Below, in pieces: positions 10,821 to 23,414 of a DNA stretch of 64,000 bases. The notes beneath the pieces were generated by a model. It had not been told where the DNA came from and ran no database searches. It was given only the letters and a program-made list of their open reading frames with translations. The position numbers and the translations under genes are program-made. Each line of letters opens with the position of its first letter. Position 1 is the first letter of the stretch. The DNA comes from Cryptomeria japonica (taxonomy: Eukaryota; Streptophyta; Pinopsida; Cupressales; Cupressaceae), in NCBI RefSeq assembly GCF_030272615.1, contig NC_081408.1, positions 618,320,476-618,384,475 of the forward strand. The letters run 5' to 3'.

Positions 10821-12373
10821 TGATAACTTAATGATGAACAACTAGTACCAAACCGGTACTGAGAGGGGGGGGGGGGGGTGAATCAGTACAGACAAAAACA
10901 CAAACTTAAACTGGTTTGTTAGTAGAAAATGTGCATTGATAGACAAACAGTAACACCAGTTCTTGAACAGAGTTCAATCGGCAAAACCCAAAATAACTAA
11001 AACAAGCATAGACTGGTTGACACTTATCTTCACATAAAATCTAACACTTCATTTCCACTTCACACTAATGCATGAGCAGGTAATCTACCATCTCAGATGT
11101 ACATACCACTGCAAGATCAACATGCATCACTGCTTAACAGAAAACAATCATAATCATCACATGAAGAAAGCATCACACTTGACACACATATTTTTCATGT
11201 GGAAACCCAACTGGGAAAAACCACGGTGGGAATGAATACCCACAAGCTTATTTTTGAACTCTTTAGAAGTCTGCTTTGTTAGGAGCCTTATCCGGTTAAA
11301 TACAGATACAACAGGTTTTGTTAGGAACTGATCCTATTAGGGATCACCCGGTTAAGGGATGGCTACAATACCCGGTTAAGGGTTAAACCCTGTTAAAGGT
11401 TACCTTGTTAGAGGATTTCAAGAACTCAATAGCTAAAGGATATCAATGACTCAGTAGCTTCGAGTTACCTTGTTAAAGGATTTTCAACAAGCTGATTAAG
11501 GCTACCCTGTTAGGGGATTTCACAACTGTTGAAGTGGTTAAAGATCAACAGGTATATCAATGATCTAATAATAGAACTCAATGCCAATGCAGATCCGCTT
11601 AAGCTCCTTTTCACCTTCTGCACTTACACTCTGCAGATATGACTTCTCTCCTTTGGTCTGGCAAGAATCACGTATCTCTTCTCTTAGATACACACACACA
11701 ACTTTTGCCAACAACCTTTGGAAGAACCACAACATCGACCTTATAGGACAACAAACAACTTGGTAGCATAAACCCTAAACCCTAAACCTGTTAGGTGAAG
11801 GAATTCAAACGGTTCAATCCTGACCATTGAGAACACTGCATTAAATGCAACAGTCTTGATCCAATCTCAAGACATTCTCCATCATCCATTTCTACCGATT
11901 GTATGGCGGCTGATAACCCATCACACGTTATCACCGTTTTACAGACTTTGCACATTCCCGAGGTAGATAGGAACAATCTCCCTCATGCAAGATCCTTCAT
12001 GCACACAGGCTTACGTGGCAACACAATCTGTTCTTCTTTACAATGCTAACTTATCACACAATGTCACCGGTTGAGACACACAGAATTGAATCACTCCAAC
12101 CGAAAACCCTGAAGTTGAGACCACCAACCGGTAGTCATACACTGCTTCCATGTGCCGGTTCCCATAACCTTATGCCAGTTCATCTTTAAACAAACACACT
12201 GCTTCACTTTGGCACAAATGCTGGTTCACAATGAATGTCGGTTCACAGTGTTATACTGGTTCTTCTTCTCTTCATCATATTGACATCAACTTCATCATAT
12301 TGACATCAATGACAACACACAATTGCATTATGTCCTCATATCGGTTCTCATACCGGTTCACATAATGACAACA
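10821..12373 (-). repeat. 3' LTR of Copia-2
   Basis: This is a 1,553-bp LTR matching 16774-18308 along its length with scattered substitutions. It contains the tract ctgagag followed by a run of G at 10859-10880, longer here than in its partner, and the block gtggaaacccaactgggaaaaaccacggtggg that recurs in Copia-4 LTRs. Confidence 0.95.
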
Positions 12374-12390
12374 GTCTCCCCCTTTGGCAT
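12374..12390 (-). promoter_or_regulatory. Polypurine tract, Copia-2
   Basis: On the minus strand the sequence reads tgccaaagggggagac directly before the 3' LTR. It is the expected primer for plus-strand cDNA synthesis. Confidence 0.85.
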
Positions 12391-12708
12391 TGATGGCAAT
12401 ATACAAAGATATCTCTCCTCTTCACATCTTCTCCCCCAATTTCTGCAGATATCTTCTCCACTTCACATCTTCTCCTCCTTTGACAACAATGCCAAAGTGG
12501 AGGCACAAACTTCCCTATTCCATTATGTTGCTCCCCCTAAGGAGTATCATCCTTCAACACATCAGTCCAAAAAGAAATGACTATGCAATACCTGACTGAT
12601 GTGGAGCAAATACTTTTAGTTCACCTCCTGAAGGGGCAGTACCCCTAATTCACCTCTTAAATACATAAATGTAGTCTTTGGGAGAGGCTTGGTGAATATG
12701 TCTACTAA

Positions 12709-14250
12709 CTACTCCTTACTAGAAACATGTTCTAGTGCAATCTCTTTGTTCTGAACTTTTTCCCTCAAGAAATGATATTTAAGCTCAAAGTGCTTGGTTC
12801 TAGAATGTAAAACCGGATTCTTTGAAATATTGATAGCACTTGTGTTATCACAGAATATGCTTACCGGTTTAGATACAGGAACTTTGAAGCCATTTAATAC
12901 ATGCTTCATCCAGATTGTCTGAGTACAGTTCATGAAAGTTGCAACATACTCTGCTTCCGCTGTAGACTGGGAGATACAACTCTGCTTCTTACTCATCCAT
13001 GAGACCAGTCTACCACCGAGAAAGAATGCACCACCAGTTGTGCTCTTCCAGTCATCCACATTACCTGCCCAATCAACATCTGTGAATACTTTCAGGTTGA
13101 AATCATTGCTATATGGGTACCACAATCCATAGTCAACTGTTCCCTTTAGATACCTAAGAATCCATTTGACTGCAACCAAGTGGGATTCTCTTGGACTTTT
13201 TTGGAACCTTGTAGTAATGCCAACTACATGTGCAATATCTGGTCTGCTGTGCACTACATAATGCAGCTTACCAATCATGGATCGGTATTCCTTCTCATCA
13301 ACCAATGCTAAGTCATCTTCCTTGTATAGTTTACAACCGGTCACCATCGGTGTACCAACCGATTTTCTATCTTCCATGCCAAAGGTCTTCAACACCTCTT
13401 TGACATACTTGGACTGAGTGATAAAGATTCCATCTTTCATCTGTTGAATCTACAATCCAATGAAGAACTTAATCTCCCCTATGAGTGACATCTCAAACTC
13501 CTTCATCTCATCTGCAAACTTGTGACTCATCTTGTCATCTCCACCAAAGATAATGTCATCAACAAATACCTCGCAGATAAGAATCTGATCTCCTTCAATT
13601 TTCAAGTAGATATTACTATCTTCACTTGTTCTCTCAAATCCAATTTTCACAAGATGGGAGTGCAGACGTTCATACCATGCTCTAGGTGCCTGCTTTAGAC
13701 CATATAAGGCTTTATGTAGCCTACGCACCATGTCACTGTCTTCTGATAGGGAAAACCCATCTGGTTGCTCTATATACACCTCCTCTTCAAGTACACCATT
13801 TAGGAATGTAGATTTTACATCCATTTGATACACTTTAAATCCTTTAAAAGCTGCATATGCAAGAAGCATACGAACTCCTTCCAATTTGGCTACTAGTGCA
13901 AAAGTTTCTCCATAGTCTTCTCCTTCTTCTTGGGCATACCCTTTACACACTAGTCTAGCTTTGTTTCTAATCACCTTGCCATCCTTATTCAGCTTATTTC
14001 TAAAAACCCATTTGGTACCAATGACATTTTTATGCTTTGGTCTGGGTACCAAAGACCATGTACCATTTTTCTCTATCTGGTCAAGTTCCTCTTCCATTGC
14101 CTTGATCCAGTCTTCATCTTTATGTGCCTCTTTGAATGACTTAGGCTCAAATTCAGAGATCAAACATGAGCTTTCTCTGACCTTTCTTCTTGTAAGGATT
14201 CCAACATCCTTATCTCCTATGATCTGGTTAGGATCATGATTCAGCTTAAC
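12709..14250 (-). pseudogene. Copia-2 reverse transcriptase and RNase H
   Basis: Reverse transcriptase (about 14130-13450) carries [37 protein letters not shown], motif [28 protein letters not shown] and the catalytic [10 protein letters not shown] stop at about 13447 splits it from the rest, which stays in the same frame. RNase H (13440-12709) shows DVDWAGNVDDWKSTTGG, SWMSKKQSCISQSTAEAEY and IFCDNTSAINISKNPVLHSR. The catalytic residues visible in these blocks are present, so inactivity comes from stops here and upstream. Confidence 0.92.
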
Positions 14251-15364
14251 ATACCAAGGAATGGTCTTAACAGATTCCTCTTGCTTTTCTTCTTCATCCT
14301 CATCTCCATCAGTATCAGCATCTGCATCTACCGGTGTAGGAACACTGTTACTGGTACTTGGTTGACTAACAACTGGTTCCCAGAAGGTTACAACCGGTTC
14401 ATTTACCACTTGCTCACTGTTGGTTTCCTCAGTTTTCTCAGAGGTTTCATCAACTCTTACATTAATACTTTCCATAATTCTCTGAGTCCTGTTATTAAAA
14501 TACTTGAGAGCTTTTCTCTTGGTAGAATACCCTAGGAATATTCTCTCATCACATTTTTCTTCAAACTTACTCTGGTGTTCACTCCTCTTGATGTAACATT
14601 TGCTACCAAACACTCTAAAGTAGCTAACAATAGGTGTCTTACTTGTCCAATACTCAAAAGGCGTTTTATCCTTACCTTTCTTGATGAGTACCCGGTTCAT
14701 TGTGTAGACTGCAGTGCTCACCGCTTCTCTCCAAAAAGTGTGAGCTACCTTTCCTTGAATCAACATGGTTCTAGTTGCTTCAACCATAGTCTAGTTATTC
14801 CTCTCTGTTAGGCCATTCTATTGTAGAGTCTGGGGAGCAGATAGTTGCCTCTTGATGCCATGTTCTTCACATTACTTGTTGAATTCACCGGAAGTGAATT
14901 CCCTTCCTTGATCAGTTCTCAGGCACTTGATCCTTTTACTACTTTCCTTCTCCACTAATGCTCTGAAGGCTTTGAACTTCCCAAAAGCTTAAAACTTATC
15001 TTTCAAGAATGTGATCCACATCATTCTTGAGTAGTCATCAGTGAGAATCATGAAGTACCTATCACCCTACACACTTCTAGTTTTCATAGGACCACACAAG
15101 TCAGTATGCACAAGATCAAGCAAATTGTCAGTAGTGAAAGGTTGACCTTTAAAGGTTGAGGAAGACATTTTCCCCAATTGACATTCTCTACACAAGGTAT
15201 TATCTGGTTTTCTTAGCACCTCTAACTGCCTTGATCATACTAGCCTTCGCAATGTTATCAAAGTTTACATGATAGAGTCTCCTATGCCATATCCAGCTAT
15301 CATCAAATTTAGCCATAAGACATGTACTTATATTTGCATTCAACTGAAATAAGTTACCTTTGGT
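14251..15364 (-). pseudogene. Copia-2 integrase
   Basis: The minus-strand core region shows LVHTDLCGP (first Asp), a DYSRM block, LRTDQGREFTS (second Asp) and a damaged NGLTERNN (Glu) near 14800. Frame changes and stops lie between 14790 and 15345. From 14787 downward the frame is open: [39 protein letters not shown] and [15 protein letters not shown], then an acidic linker (about 14320-14250) leading to RT. Confidence 0.88.
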
Positions 15365-15607
15365 CTACATGCCGGTGGCCACCAGTTCACCATTCTTTCC
15401 TTTGATTTTGCACACTCCATTCCTAAATTCCAGAGTGAGACCACTATCATTCAGTTGGGCAACACTCATAAGGTTGTGTCTAAGACCATCAACCCAATAT
15501 ACATTGTTAGCACTACTCTTTCCATTCAGAGAGATGGACCCTCTGCCTTTGACCATGCATGGTGCATCATTTCCAAAGCGAACCACACCACCATCATATT
15601 CTTCCAA
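15365..15607 (-). pseudogene. Copia-2 protease C-terminal part
   Basis: This is the continuation of the protease after a TGA at about 15608-15610, with EEYDGGVVRFGNDAPC, GRGSISLNGK and LRHNLMSVAQL. It is in the same frame as gag. Confidence 0.82.
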
Positions 15608-16702
15608 GGATAGAAACTTGCTTCAGTCACCAGTTAGATGGTGAGAACAACCACTGTCAATGATCCACTCATTGGAATTATCAAACCGGGAGACAAGAGC
15701 CTTCTTGTCTGACACATCTTCCTTGACAACAACAAACACAATGTTTTCATTTTCTTCATCCTCTGATTCCTCATCTGTGACACCTTCATCAACTGCCACA
15801 AAACAGTTTCTCCGGTTTCCTCCTTTGAATTTCTTGAACCTTTCTGGTTTGTCCTTGTTGTCTCCATTAGGGTAGTTAACAACAATATGTCCTATCTGGT
15901 TACAAGAAAAGCATTTCCAAGGAAGCTTACCTTTGTATTTACCGATTCCTTTAGGGAGTTTCCTTGCAAGAAGAGCTTCAAACTCCATTAGAAATTCCTC
16001 ATCATCCATTACTCTGCCTTGTCTTGTTTCAGCACTGGTACTTGCTTCTTTTCCTTTTTTGGATGGTACAATAGAAGCTTTAAAAGCTGATTCAGTCTTT
16101 TGAACACTACCATCAAAACTATTTAGCTCATAAGTTGTCAACTTTGCAATGATGGAGTCTAGGGATACCTTAGTCTTGTCTATTGATCTCAGCTCCTGAA
16201 TAGCAACAACCCTTATTGCATAGACTAGCAATAGGGATCTCAGGACTTTGCTTACCATAGTGGAATCTTCCATTTTACCACCTGCACTCTTGATATCTCC
16301 AACAACGATTTTGATTCTTATACCATACTGTTGAATGGTCTCACCTTCAACCATCCGCATGTCTTCAAACTTCCCTCTAAGGCTTTCTTCCTTAGCTTGT
16401 TTTACATGCTCATCACCGCCATAGATATTTTCAATAGTATCCCATACCTCTTTGGGATTTACCTTATCTTGGACATAAATGAACTCAATATCAGATAAAC
16501 TACTAATTAGGGCTTCCATGACTTGCCCATTCTCTTGCATTTCTCTCTTTTGGTCATTGGTGAGAGTACCGGTAGGGGCAACATAGGCATTCTCAACATA
16601 ACTTCAGTGTTGAGCACCCATGCTTCTGATGAATATCTTCATTCTATCTTTCCATATACTAAAGTTTTTTCTGTTAAACTTTGGACCTTCCCTCTTCATC
16701 AT
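15608..16702 (-). pseudogene. Copia-2 gag and protease active site
   Basis: The likely start is the double ATG at 16702/16699 (MMKREGPKFN), about 60 bp after the primer site. A TGA near 16603 interrupts the N-terminus. Then comes the open stretch 16540-15623 with ALISSLSDIEFIYVQ, VWDTIENIYGG, EGETIQQYGIRIK and SIIAKLTTYEL. The zinc knuckle reads CFSCNQIGHIVVNYP, so the last Cys of CCHC is Tyr. The protease active site DSGCSHHLTGD is intact and is followed at once by a TGA. Confidence 0.9.
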
Positions 16703-16759
16703 TAGACTGGGATCTTTACCTCAAGCAGCTAAGCTTATAGCACAAAGGACCTGGAGGAT

Positions 16760-16771
16760 GCTATGATACCA
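16760..16771 (-). promoter_or_regulatory. Primer binding site, Copia-2
   Basis: The minus strand reads TGGTATCATAGC, the initiator-Met primer site with one mismatch, 2 bp from the 5' LTR. Confidence 0.88.
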
Positions 16772-16773
16772 AT

Positions 16774-18308
16774 TGATAACTTAATGATGAACAACTACTA
16801 CCAAACTGGTACTGAGAGGGGGGGCTGAATCAGTACAGACAAAAACACAAACTTAAACTGGTTTGTCAGCAGACGTTGTGCATTGATAGACAAACAGTAA
16901 CACCGGTTCTTGAACAAAGTTCAACCGGCAAAACTCAAAATAACTGAAACAAGCATAGATCGGTTGACACTTATCTTCACATTAAATCTAACACTTCATT
17001 TCCACTTCACCCTAATGCATGAGTAGGTAATCTACCATCTCAGATGTACATACCACTGCAAGATCAACATGCATCACCGCTTAATAGAAAACAATCATAA
17101 TCATCACATGAAGAAAGCATCACACTTGACACACATATTTTTCACATGGAAACCCAACTAGGAAAAACCATGGTGGGAATAAATACCCACAAGCTTGTTT
17201 TTTAACTCTTTAGAAGTTCGCTCTGTTAGGAGCCTTGTTCGGTTAAAGACAGATACAATAGGTTCTATTAGGAACTGATCCTATTAGGGATCACCCGGTT
17301 AAGGGATGGCTACAATACCCGGTTAAGGGTTAAACCCTGTTAAAGGTTACCTTGTTAGAGGATTTTAAGAACTCAATAGCTAAAGGATATCAATGACTCA
17401 ATAGCTTTGAGTTACCCTGTTAAAGGATTTTCAACAAGTCGATTAAGGCTACCCTATTAGGGGATTTCACAACTGTTGAAGTGGTTAAAGATCAATAGGT
17501 ATATCAATGACTTGATAATAACACTCAATGCCAATGCAGATCCACTTAAGCTCCTTTCAACCTTCTGCACTTACACTCTGCAGATATGACTTCTCTCCTT
17601 TGGTCTGGCAAAAATCATGTATCTCTTCTCTTAGATACACACACACAACTTTTGCCAACAACCTCTGGAAGAACCACAACATCGACCTTATAGGACAATA
17701 GACAGGTCGGTAGCATAAACCCTAAACCCTAAACTTGTTAGGTTAAGGAATTCAAATGGTTCAATCCTGACCATTGAGAACACTACATTAAATGCAATAG
17801 TCTTGATCCAATCTCAAGATATTCTCCATCGTCCATTTCCACCGATTGTATGGCGGCTGATAACCCATCACACATTATCACCATTTTACAGACTTCGCAC
17901 ATTCCCGAGGCAGATAGGAACAATCTCCCTCATGCAAGATCCTTCACGCACATAGGCTTACATGGCAACATGATCTATTCTTCTTTACAATGCTAACTTA
18001 TCACACAATGTCACTGGTTGAGCCACACAAACTTGGAGCACTCCAACCGATAACCTTGAAGTTGAGACCACCAACTGGTAGTCATACATCGCTTCCATGT
18101 GCCGATTCCCATAACCTTATGCCGGTTCATCTTTAAACAAACACACCACTTCACTTTGGCACAAATGTCGATTCACAGTGAATGTCAGTTCACAGTGTTA
18201 TACTGGTTCTTCTTCTCTTCATCGTATTGACATCAACTTCATCATATTGACATCAATGACAACACACAATGTCATTATGTCCTCATACCGGTTCACATAA
18301 TGCTAACA
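16774..18308 (-). repeat. 5' LTR of Copia-2
   Basis: This is a 1,535-bp LTR, partner of 10821-12373, ending gctaaca at 18308 beside the ATCCT duplication. Its G tract is short (agagggggggctgaatcag). Confidence 0.95.
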
Positions 18309-18541
18309 ATCCTATCACAATCTAATACATAAAATAATTAAATTATAAAAAACATACTAAAGATAAACTTTATTCAAAGAATTGAATTATGATTGAAAAT
18401 ACATGAACATTAAAGTTAGTTCTATTAATTTATTTTAATTATTCATGTATTACTTAATCATTTAATTATAAAACTTAAATTATTATAAAATATAATTGTT
18501 TTTTCCTACTATTAATTATGTAGAAATAATTTATTTAATAT
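18309..18541. repeat. Duplicated segment, copy A (middle part)
   Basis: This AT-rich DNA aligns with about 63620-63775 of copy B (aataattaaattat, taaaacttaaattatta, ctactattaattatg). It has no coding content. Confidence 0.6.
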
Positions 18542-19985
18542 TGTAGTCACATAAATCTGTCCAATTTAATTAAATGAATATTTGCTATTTATTTGATTAA
18601 AAATCCACTAGCCATTAGTTAATTAAATTAATATTTAATTAATTCATCTTCAAAACATTCTCCTATTAATTAAATAAATTATTCAATTTATTTTAATTAA
18701 TTCACTATACCAAATTCACAATCAATTAAATAATAAATCATATTTATTTCATTTAATCCCCTTTTTCCTCTTTTAAATAAATTAACATTTATTTAAATCA
18801 TTAAAAACCCCCCCACTTGCATTTTCCTACAAATGCAACTTGCACACACAAATTGAAATAAATGAATTTTATTTTATTAAAATCCTATTTTCCCTCACCC
18901 ACCAAATCCACTTGCATTCCTAAACCCCCTTCTAGAATCTTCTCAACCCTTCCTAATTAACCTAATCCATCCCCTAAATATTGTCACATTCTTAAGCAAC
19001 TTGGAGTCACTTCTCAAAGACTTCAAAGTCTTTGAAAAACATTTAATGCTTTGTGTGTTCAACAATTTAACCTCCAAAGTCTTCCAAACCACTAATGGCT
19101 CTTACATGACCATTAATGGCTCTTACATAACCATTTATGGTTAATTCAACTTGCACTCATGTGTCTCCTCAAGCATTTATTGATTTGACCATGGTTATCC
19201 CTTTTGCCTTTGCACAATAGTTTATCCATTGGATAAAAGCTTTATTCTTTGAATAAAGAATTTATTCACTCAACCCAACCTTGACCTTAACCCCCAAGTT
19301 GACTCCCATGTCATGTCAAGCATTTAATGCTTATTCCCTCTCCTCTCAACCTATCTCATATTGACACTTGTCATCCTGGGATTGGGTTGAAAGCTCTCAC
19401 ATGGATTGAATATCATTCAATCTTGACCCTTGTTGAGATTACTCAATCTCAACCATCCATTGCTCCATTTTACCTATAAATAGAGCTCACATTCCTCATT
19501 TTCAAATCCTCAAGCATTTAGCATTCATAGCCATAATGCTAAAAACTTGTATGCATTTAATCTATAGGCATTTCTAGAGAGCATTTAGCATAAATCACTA
19601 ATATCTTGTCATTTTGGTTTAAAATAAATCATTTTAGTATCAATAGCATCTAGTATTATCTTTTTATTCACATTTAGAGCAAATACTTCAATCTCAAACC
19701 TCCATAAGCATCCATAGTGCAAAAAGTTGTTGAGAGCTACACTAGTTTGGAACTTGGAGAGGAGGGGAACAAGGGAGAAGGAGCTAAGAGCATGTTAGGA
19801 GGCATTTGGAGATGTCTCATCATATTTACTTTCCTAGTTAAATATTCTCTCATGCTTTTGGTATCTCTTTTGATATGCTTGTGTAAGAAAGTATTTTGTT
19901 TATGATTTCTGACACTAACAATTTGGCTTTTCTTCTTGTTTGTGTTTTGTTATCATGACTAACCTTCCCCTTTTGCAGAGAATCA
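18542..19985 (+). repeat. Solo LTR, 1,444 bp
   Basis: It begins TGTAGTCACATAAATC and ends GCAGAGAATCA, with the 5-bp target duplication AATAT at 18537-18541 and 19986-19990. It contains a TATA-like box cctataaatagagc near 19471-19484 in plus orientation. Copy B of the surrounding segment lacks it near 63775, which acts as an empty site. No internal retrotransposon sequence is present. Confidence 0.85.
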
Positions 19986-20299
19986 AATATAAAATGAATT
20001 TAATATTATTGTGTATTAATAATACTGTTATTTGTTAAATAAAAAATCAATTAATTGATTATGATTTTAAAAAAGGTTGATTAGCTAACTACTGCATTGC
20101 TCCTAGTTAAGGGAAATTCCAATTTATCTAAGATAGTGTTCATGAAATCATCTCTTCAAAAGATTTTTTTGTGTAATTGCAATGAATCAATAGGTGTATA
20201 TCATCAGTACTTTATTGAATATCCAACAATTGATCTTCCTGATTCAATAAACATTTCATTCATAAATATGAATATTGTGGGATGTCAAACATTTTTTGT

Positions 20300-20605
20300 A
20301 AAGGCCAATCATAATCAAACGGACAAGATTTCAATCCAAACAATCAAACAAGTAAGATTCTTCCCACCCAATCCCTACAGAACGGAGTCAAATCCTATCA
20401 GACTACTACAGTTCATATTTTAAAACTCATCGAGTAGCTTGCCAATTTTTTTTAAATATCAGTCATAATCAAATGGACAAGATTTCAATCCAAACAATCA
20501 AACAAACAAAGAGAAAATTATGGTTCATCCCACCCAATCCCTACAGAACTGAATCAAATCCTATCAGACTACTAGGTTCATATGTTAAAACTCATAAAGT
20601 AGCTT
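20300..20605. repeat. Tandem duplication of about 155 bp
   Basis: The block caatcataatcaaacggacaag ... gtagcttgccaa (about 20308-20440) is repeated with small differences at 20460-20612. It lies at the 3' end of the BAHD pseudogene and overlaps its last codons. The 20061-20300 stretch to its left holds nothing recognisable. Confidence 0.8.
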
Positions 20606-21530
20606 GCCAAATTTCACCAGATGATTACTCAGTAATCCCAAGCAAACTGACACACTCCCGTCATTTGTAGGGATTGACAAAATGTGGCAGTGTCCTTCTG
20701 AAGGAGGTCCTGCAGGTCCCATCACACTTGGCGTTTCCAAAAAAAAATCTGCATCACAAAAGGGCAAACCATCCAACTATTGATACACAAATTAGGACAC
20801 TTAAACATATCATTCCTTCTAACAACAGCATTTAAATCTGGCTGTAACTCCAGGAAGTTCAACACAGATCTTAGATATTCATCATCCATCTTGGCTATCG
20901 ACTCGTGAATCTTTTCAGCACTGTACCACAGAGGATTGGATACAATTTCTCCTGCAAGGCCATAAAAACGACATTGTCAAAATACCCACAAACAATTTTA
21001 GTTAATTTGTTTAACATTTTTAAATCTAGAAGTGTATTTTTAGTGTGACAACACACATTAAACAACATATTAAGTCTAGAAAATGTCAGTTGAATGTTTA
21101 ATACTTTTAAGTTTAGAAATATAAACTTAGCCTGTATGATTTAAGTCATTTCATCTATGAATAAAACCATTCAAAATAACAGTTCCTTCAAAATAAACCT
21201 TATAATTAAATTTACCTGAATCATAAGTAGAGATGATGTAGTGATACCATTATCATAAGTGGCAGAGGGAACCAAAGTTGTGAGTTGTGAAGGGGAGGTG
21301 AAATCCTCAAAATCATCGATTGTTGGATAAAAATCCACCAACACCTTAGAAAGCCCGTCTCTCAGTATTTGAGCCACATTGGAATCTCCATTGGGAGGCC
21401 TTCTATAAATATAAGCAATTGGAGAATGGCATCTAACCATAACAAAATCAATATTTGAGAACCACAGTTGGTGATGTGGAGTGGGATTTACAGGCTTAAC
21501 AAGCATCGAATCTGTGACAGTTACATCCAT
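20585..21530 (-). pseudogene. BAHD acyltransferase pseudogene (HCT-like)
   Basis: BAHD enzymes transfer acyl groups from CoA esters, and hydroxycinnamoyl-CoA:shikimate transferases (HCT) act in phenylpropanoid and lignin synthesis in the cytosol. Exon 1 starts at the ATG at 21530: LVKPVNPTPHHQLWFSNIDF, IYRRPPNGDSN and ILRDGLSKVLVDFYP are HCT-like. About 40 residues after FYP (normally AGRL...) are deleted, and a GT donor lies near 21215. The C-terminal part (20960-20585) reads NPLWYSAEKIHESIAKMDDE and LELQPDLNAVV, then, after a frameshift near 20775, MGPAGPPSEGHCHIL and SNHLVKFGKLLYEF with a normal stop. The central half with the catalytic HXXXD is absent, and DFGWG has become DFFLE. The gene is dead. 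HCT against another BAHD clade cannot be settled. Confidence 0.85.
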
Positions 21531-22067
21531 TTTTCCTTAAATTTTTGCCCTATCTATCACCTGCCGCTGAGAAAAATATAGGGTAGATAAATGGGAAATT
21601 GTACATTAACCAAGTATAAGGGCACACTAGCTATCCAACATTATAAAAAGAACCAGACATTCTATCTTACGTCCAGAACGTTTCATGGGCAGAGTTTGCA
21701 AGCAGTACAACAGAGTTTGTAAGGAAAGTTCTATAATTTTAATTTTTAATTTTATGTTTAATAAGTTTGATTTAGAATAAGTAATTTTCTTTTTAATTTT
21801 AATTTCTGAAAAATTCACTACATAAACATTTCTTCTACTATTTACACTCTAAAATATATTGTTTATATAAAATATATTTTACTAGTTTGAATACAACAAG
21901 ATGTATATTTTGATGATATTTATATCAGAATAGACAGTATTAATTGGTCACCGCTCCGTTTTCCATGCCGCCTTGGGCTTCGCATGATTTTCTGCCAGAA
22001 GATTACCCCTGCCTGCCGCCCGAAGATGAGGATGGGGATGGCTAGGGTTTTCAAATGTTTATATTTT
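21531..22067. other. Upstream flank of the BAHD pseudogene
   Basis: This is non-coding. 21815-21945 matches 9640-9760 (copy A of the duplicated segment). A short GC-richer patch at 21950-22050 has no recognisable coding pattern. Confidence 0.5.
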
Positions 22068-22070
22068 TTA

Positions 22071-22072
22071 TT

Positions 22073-22110
<38 letters not shown>
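22071..22110. repeat. AC/AT microsatellite
   Basis: About seven AC units run directly into about thirteen AT units. This is a simple compound microsatellite. Confidence 0.95.
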
Positions 22111-22149
22111 GTTTTATTAAAATTATTTTTTTATTTTTTTAATACAAAC

Positions 22150-22277
22150 TATCATATAATAATCAAGAGTGGCTCTCTTCATCTTGATGATGGATCACAG
22201 AGTGTGATCCGAAAAGTTGATGCAAAAATCTTACACACAATCGAATCTAGAAATGCACTCTTGATTATTATATGATG
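22150..22277. repeat. Foldback (inverted repeat)
   Basis: The arm tatcatataataatcaagagtg (about 22150-22171) is mirrored by cactcttgattattatatgatgg (22256-22278). An inner palindrome ggatcacagagtgtgatcc at 22192-22210 lies between them. It may be a small foldback element. No target duplication was identified. Confidence 0.65.
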
Positions 22278-22279
22278 GA

Positions 22280-23414
22280 TTGTGGAAATCTCTTAGAACT
22301 AACAAACTATCATTTTAAAATCTTAAATAATTTTTTATTCAATAATATGATTGTAATATTATTAATTTAAAAATTATGTAAATAAATAAATTATAAAGAT
22401 AAACGAAAAATAAGTCCTACCATTATGTGACTCTTATTTATTCAATAACAAACATTATTAAAATAATTTTATTATTATTATTAATTGATACTTTAAATTT
22501 TAATTATTAATTATCATCAATATCATGAAAAATTACTAATTCAATATGTATACTAGACATGATTTCATTACAAATCCTCCCCTATGTTTAATATGTTATG
22601 TGAAAGAATATGTTTATTATTGGTTCTCTTTAATAAGTATTCAAGTGATTAATTTTGTATAGATGCGTTTCTTAATATGAGTATAATAAATTAAATAATA
22701 AATAATTGATGTTAGTAAAAAGTAATATAGAAATATAAATTGATACTAAAAAAAATTAATATTAGAATGAGCCTTCCATTATTTCATCTTATCTTAAAAC
22801 ATGTAGTGATGTTTCCCCAGCTAGTATATCAAATCAACCATGTCAAGAAATATCCAGGTTAGTCTTGGATCCAAATTAATCAAAATTTTACCTTTCTAAA
22901 TATATGTTTTTGCTCCTCAAACAAGTTCCAATCAAAATAAATAATATTCTCCTAATGATGATAATCTCCTAGATTTAAGGATACTCCAAACAATCTTAAA
23001 ACAAATTACAAGAAGCTAATATTATATTATTTTAATTTTATTTATTTTATAAATTTACTTTTCATTTAATCATTATAATTTATTAATATTATATTAATTC
23101 TAATTTTTAATATTATTTTATTAATTTTATTTATCTTTTTAAAATATTTTTTAATGTTTTAAAAATAAATAATAAATCTATTTATTTTTTAATTATAATA
23201 TTATATTATTTTTTATTTTATATTATTTTAATTTTAATTATGTTAATGTGGGGCTTTTGAATTTTTAAAAATTATTGAAAAAAGGGAGGGGCTCCTGCAA
23301 CCCTGGCATCTCTCCCCAAATTCCCTGCAGGGTGATCACCTCCATTCCCTTTCCAAGCAGTAGAGACTCGGAGATTCCACTACACGATAGTTCAGAAAGG
23401 CAAGACAGGGGGCA
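22280..23414. other. AT-rich intergenic DNA
   Basis: There is no coding pattern or terminal repeat. The last 130 bp (23280-23414) are GC-richer and end at the Ty3 insertion site, and the interrupted sequence resumes at 62454. Confidence 0.5.

Larger units (their letters stand above)
10821..18308 (-). mobile_element. Copia-2: complete but inactive Copia retrotransposon
   Basis: The LTRs are 10821-12373 and 16774-18308, both reading TGATAACTTAATGATGAAC at one end and ending ..AACA at the other. They are flanked by the 5-bp target duplication ATCCT (10816-10820 and 18309-18313). On the minus strand the order is LTR, primer site, gag, protease, integrase, RT, RNase H, polypurine tract, LTR. One frameshift lies in integrase (between about 15365 and 14787) and several stops break the polyprotein. 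It sits inside copy A of the duplicated segment. Confidence 0.95.
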
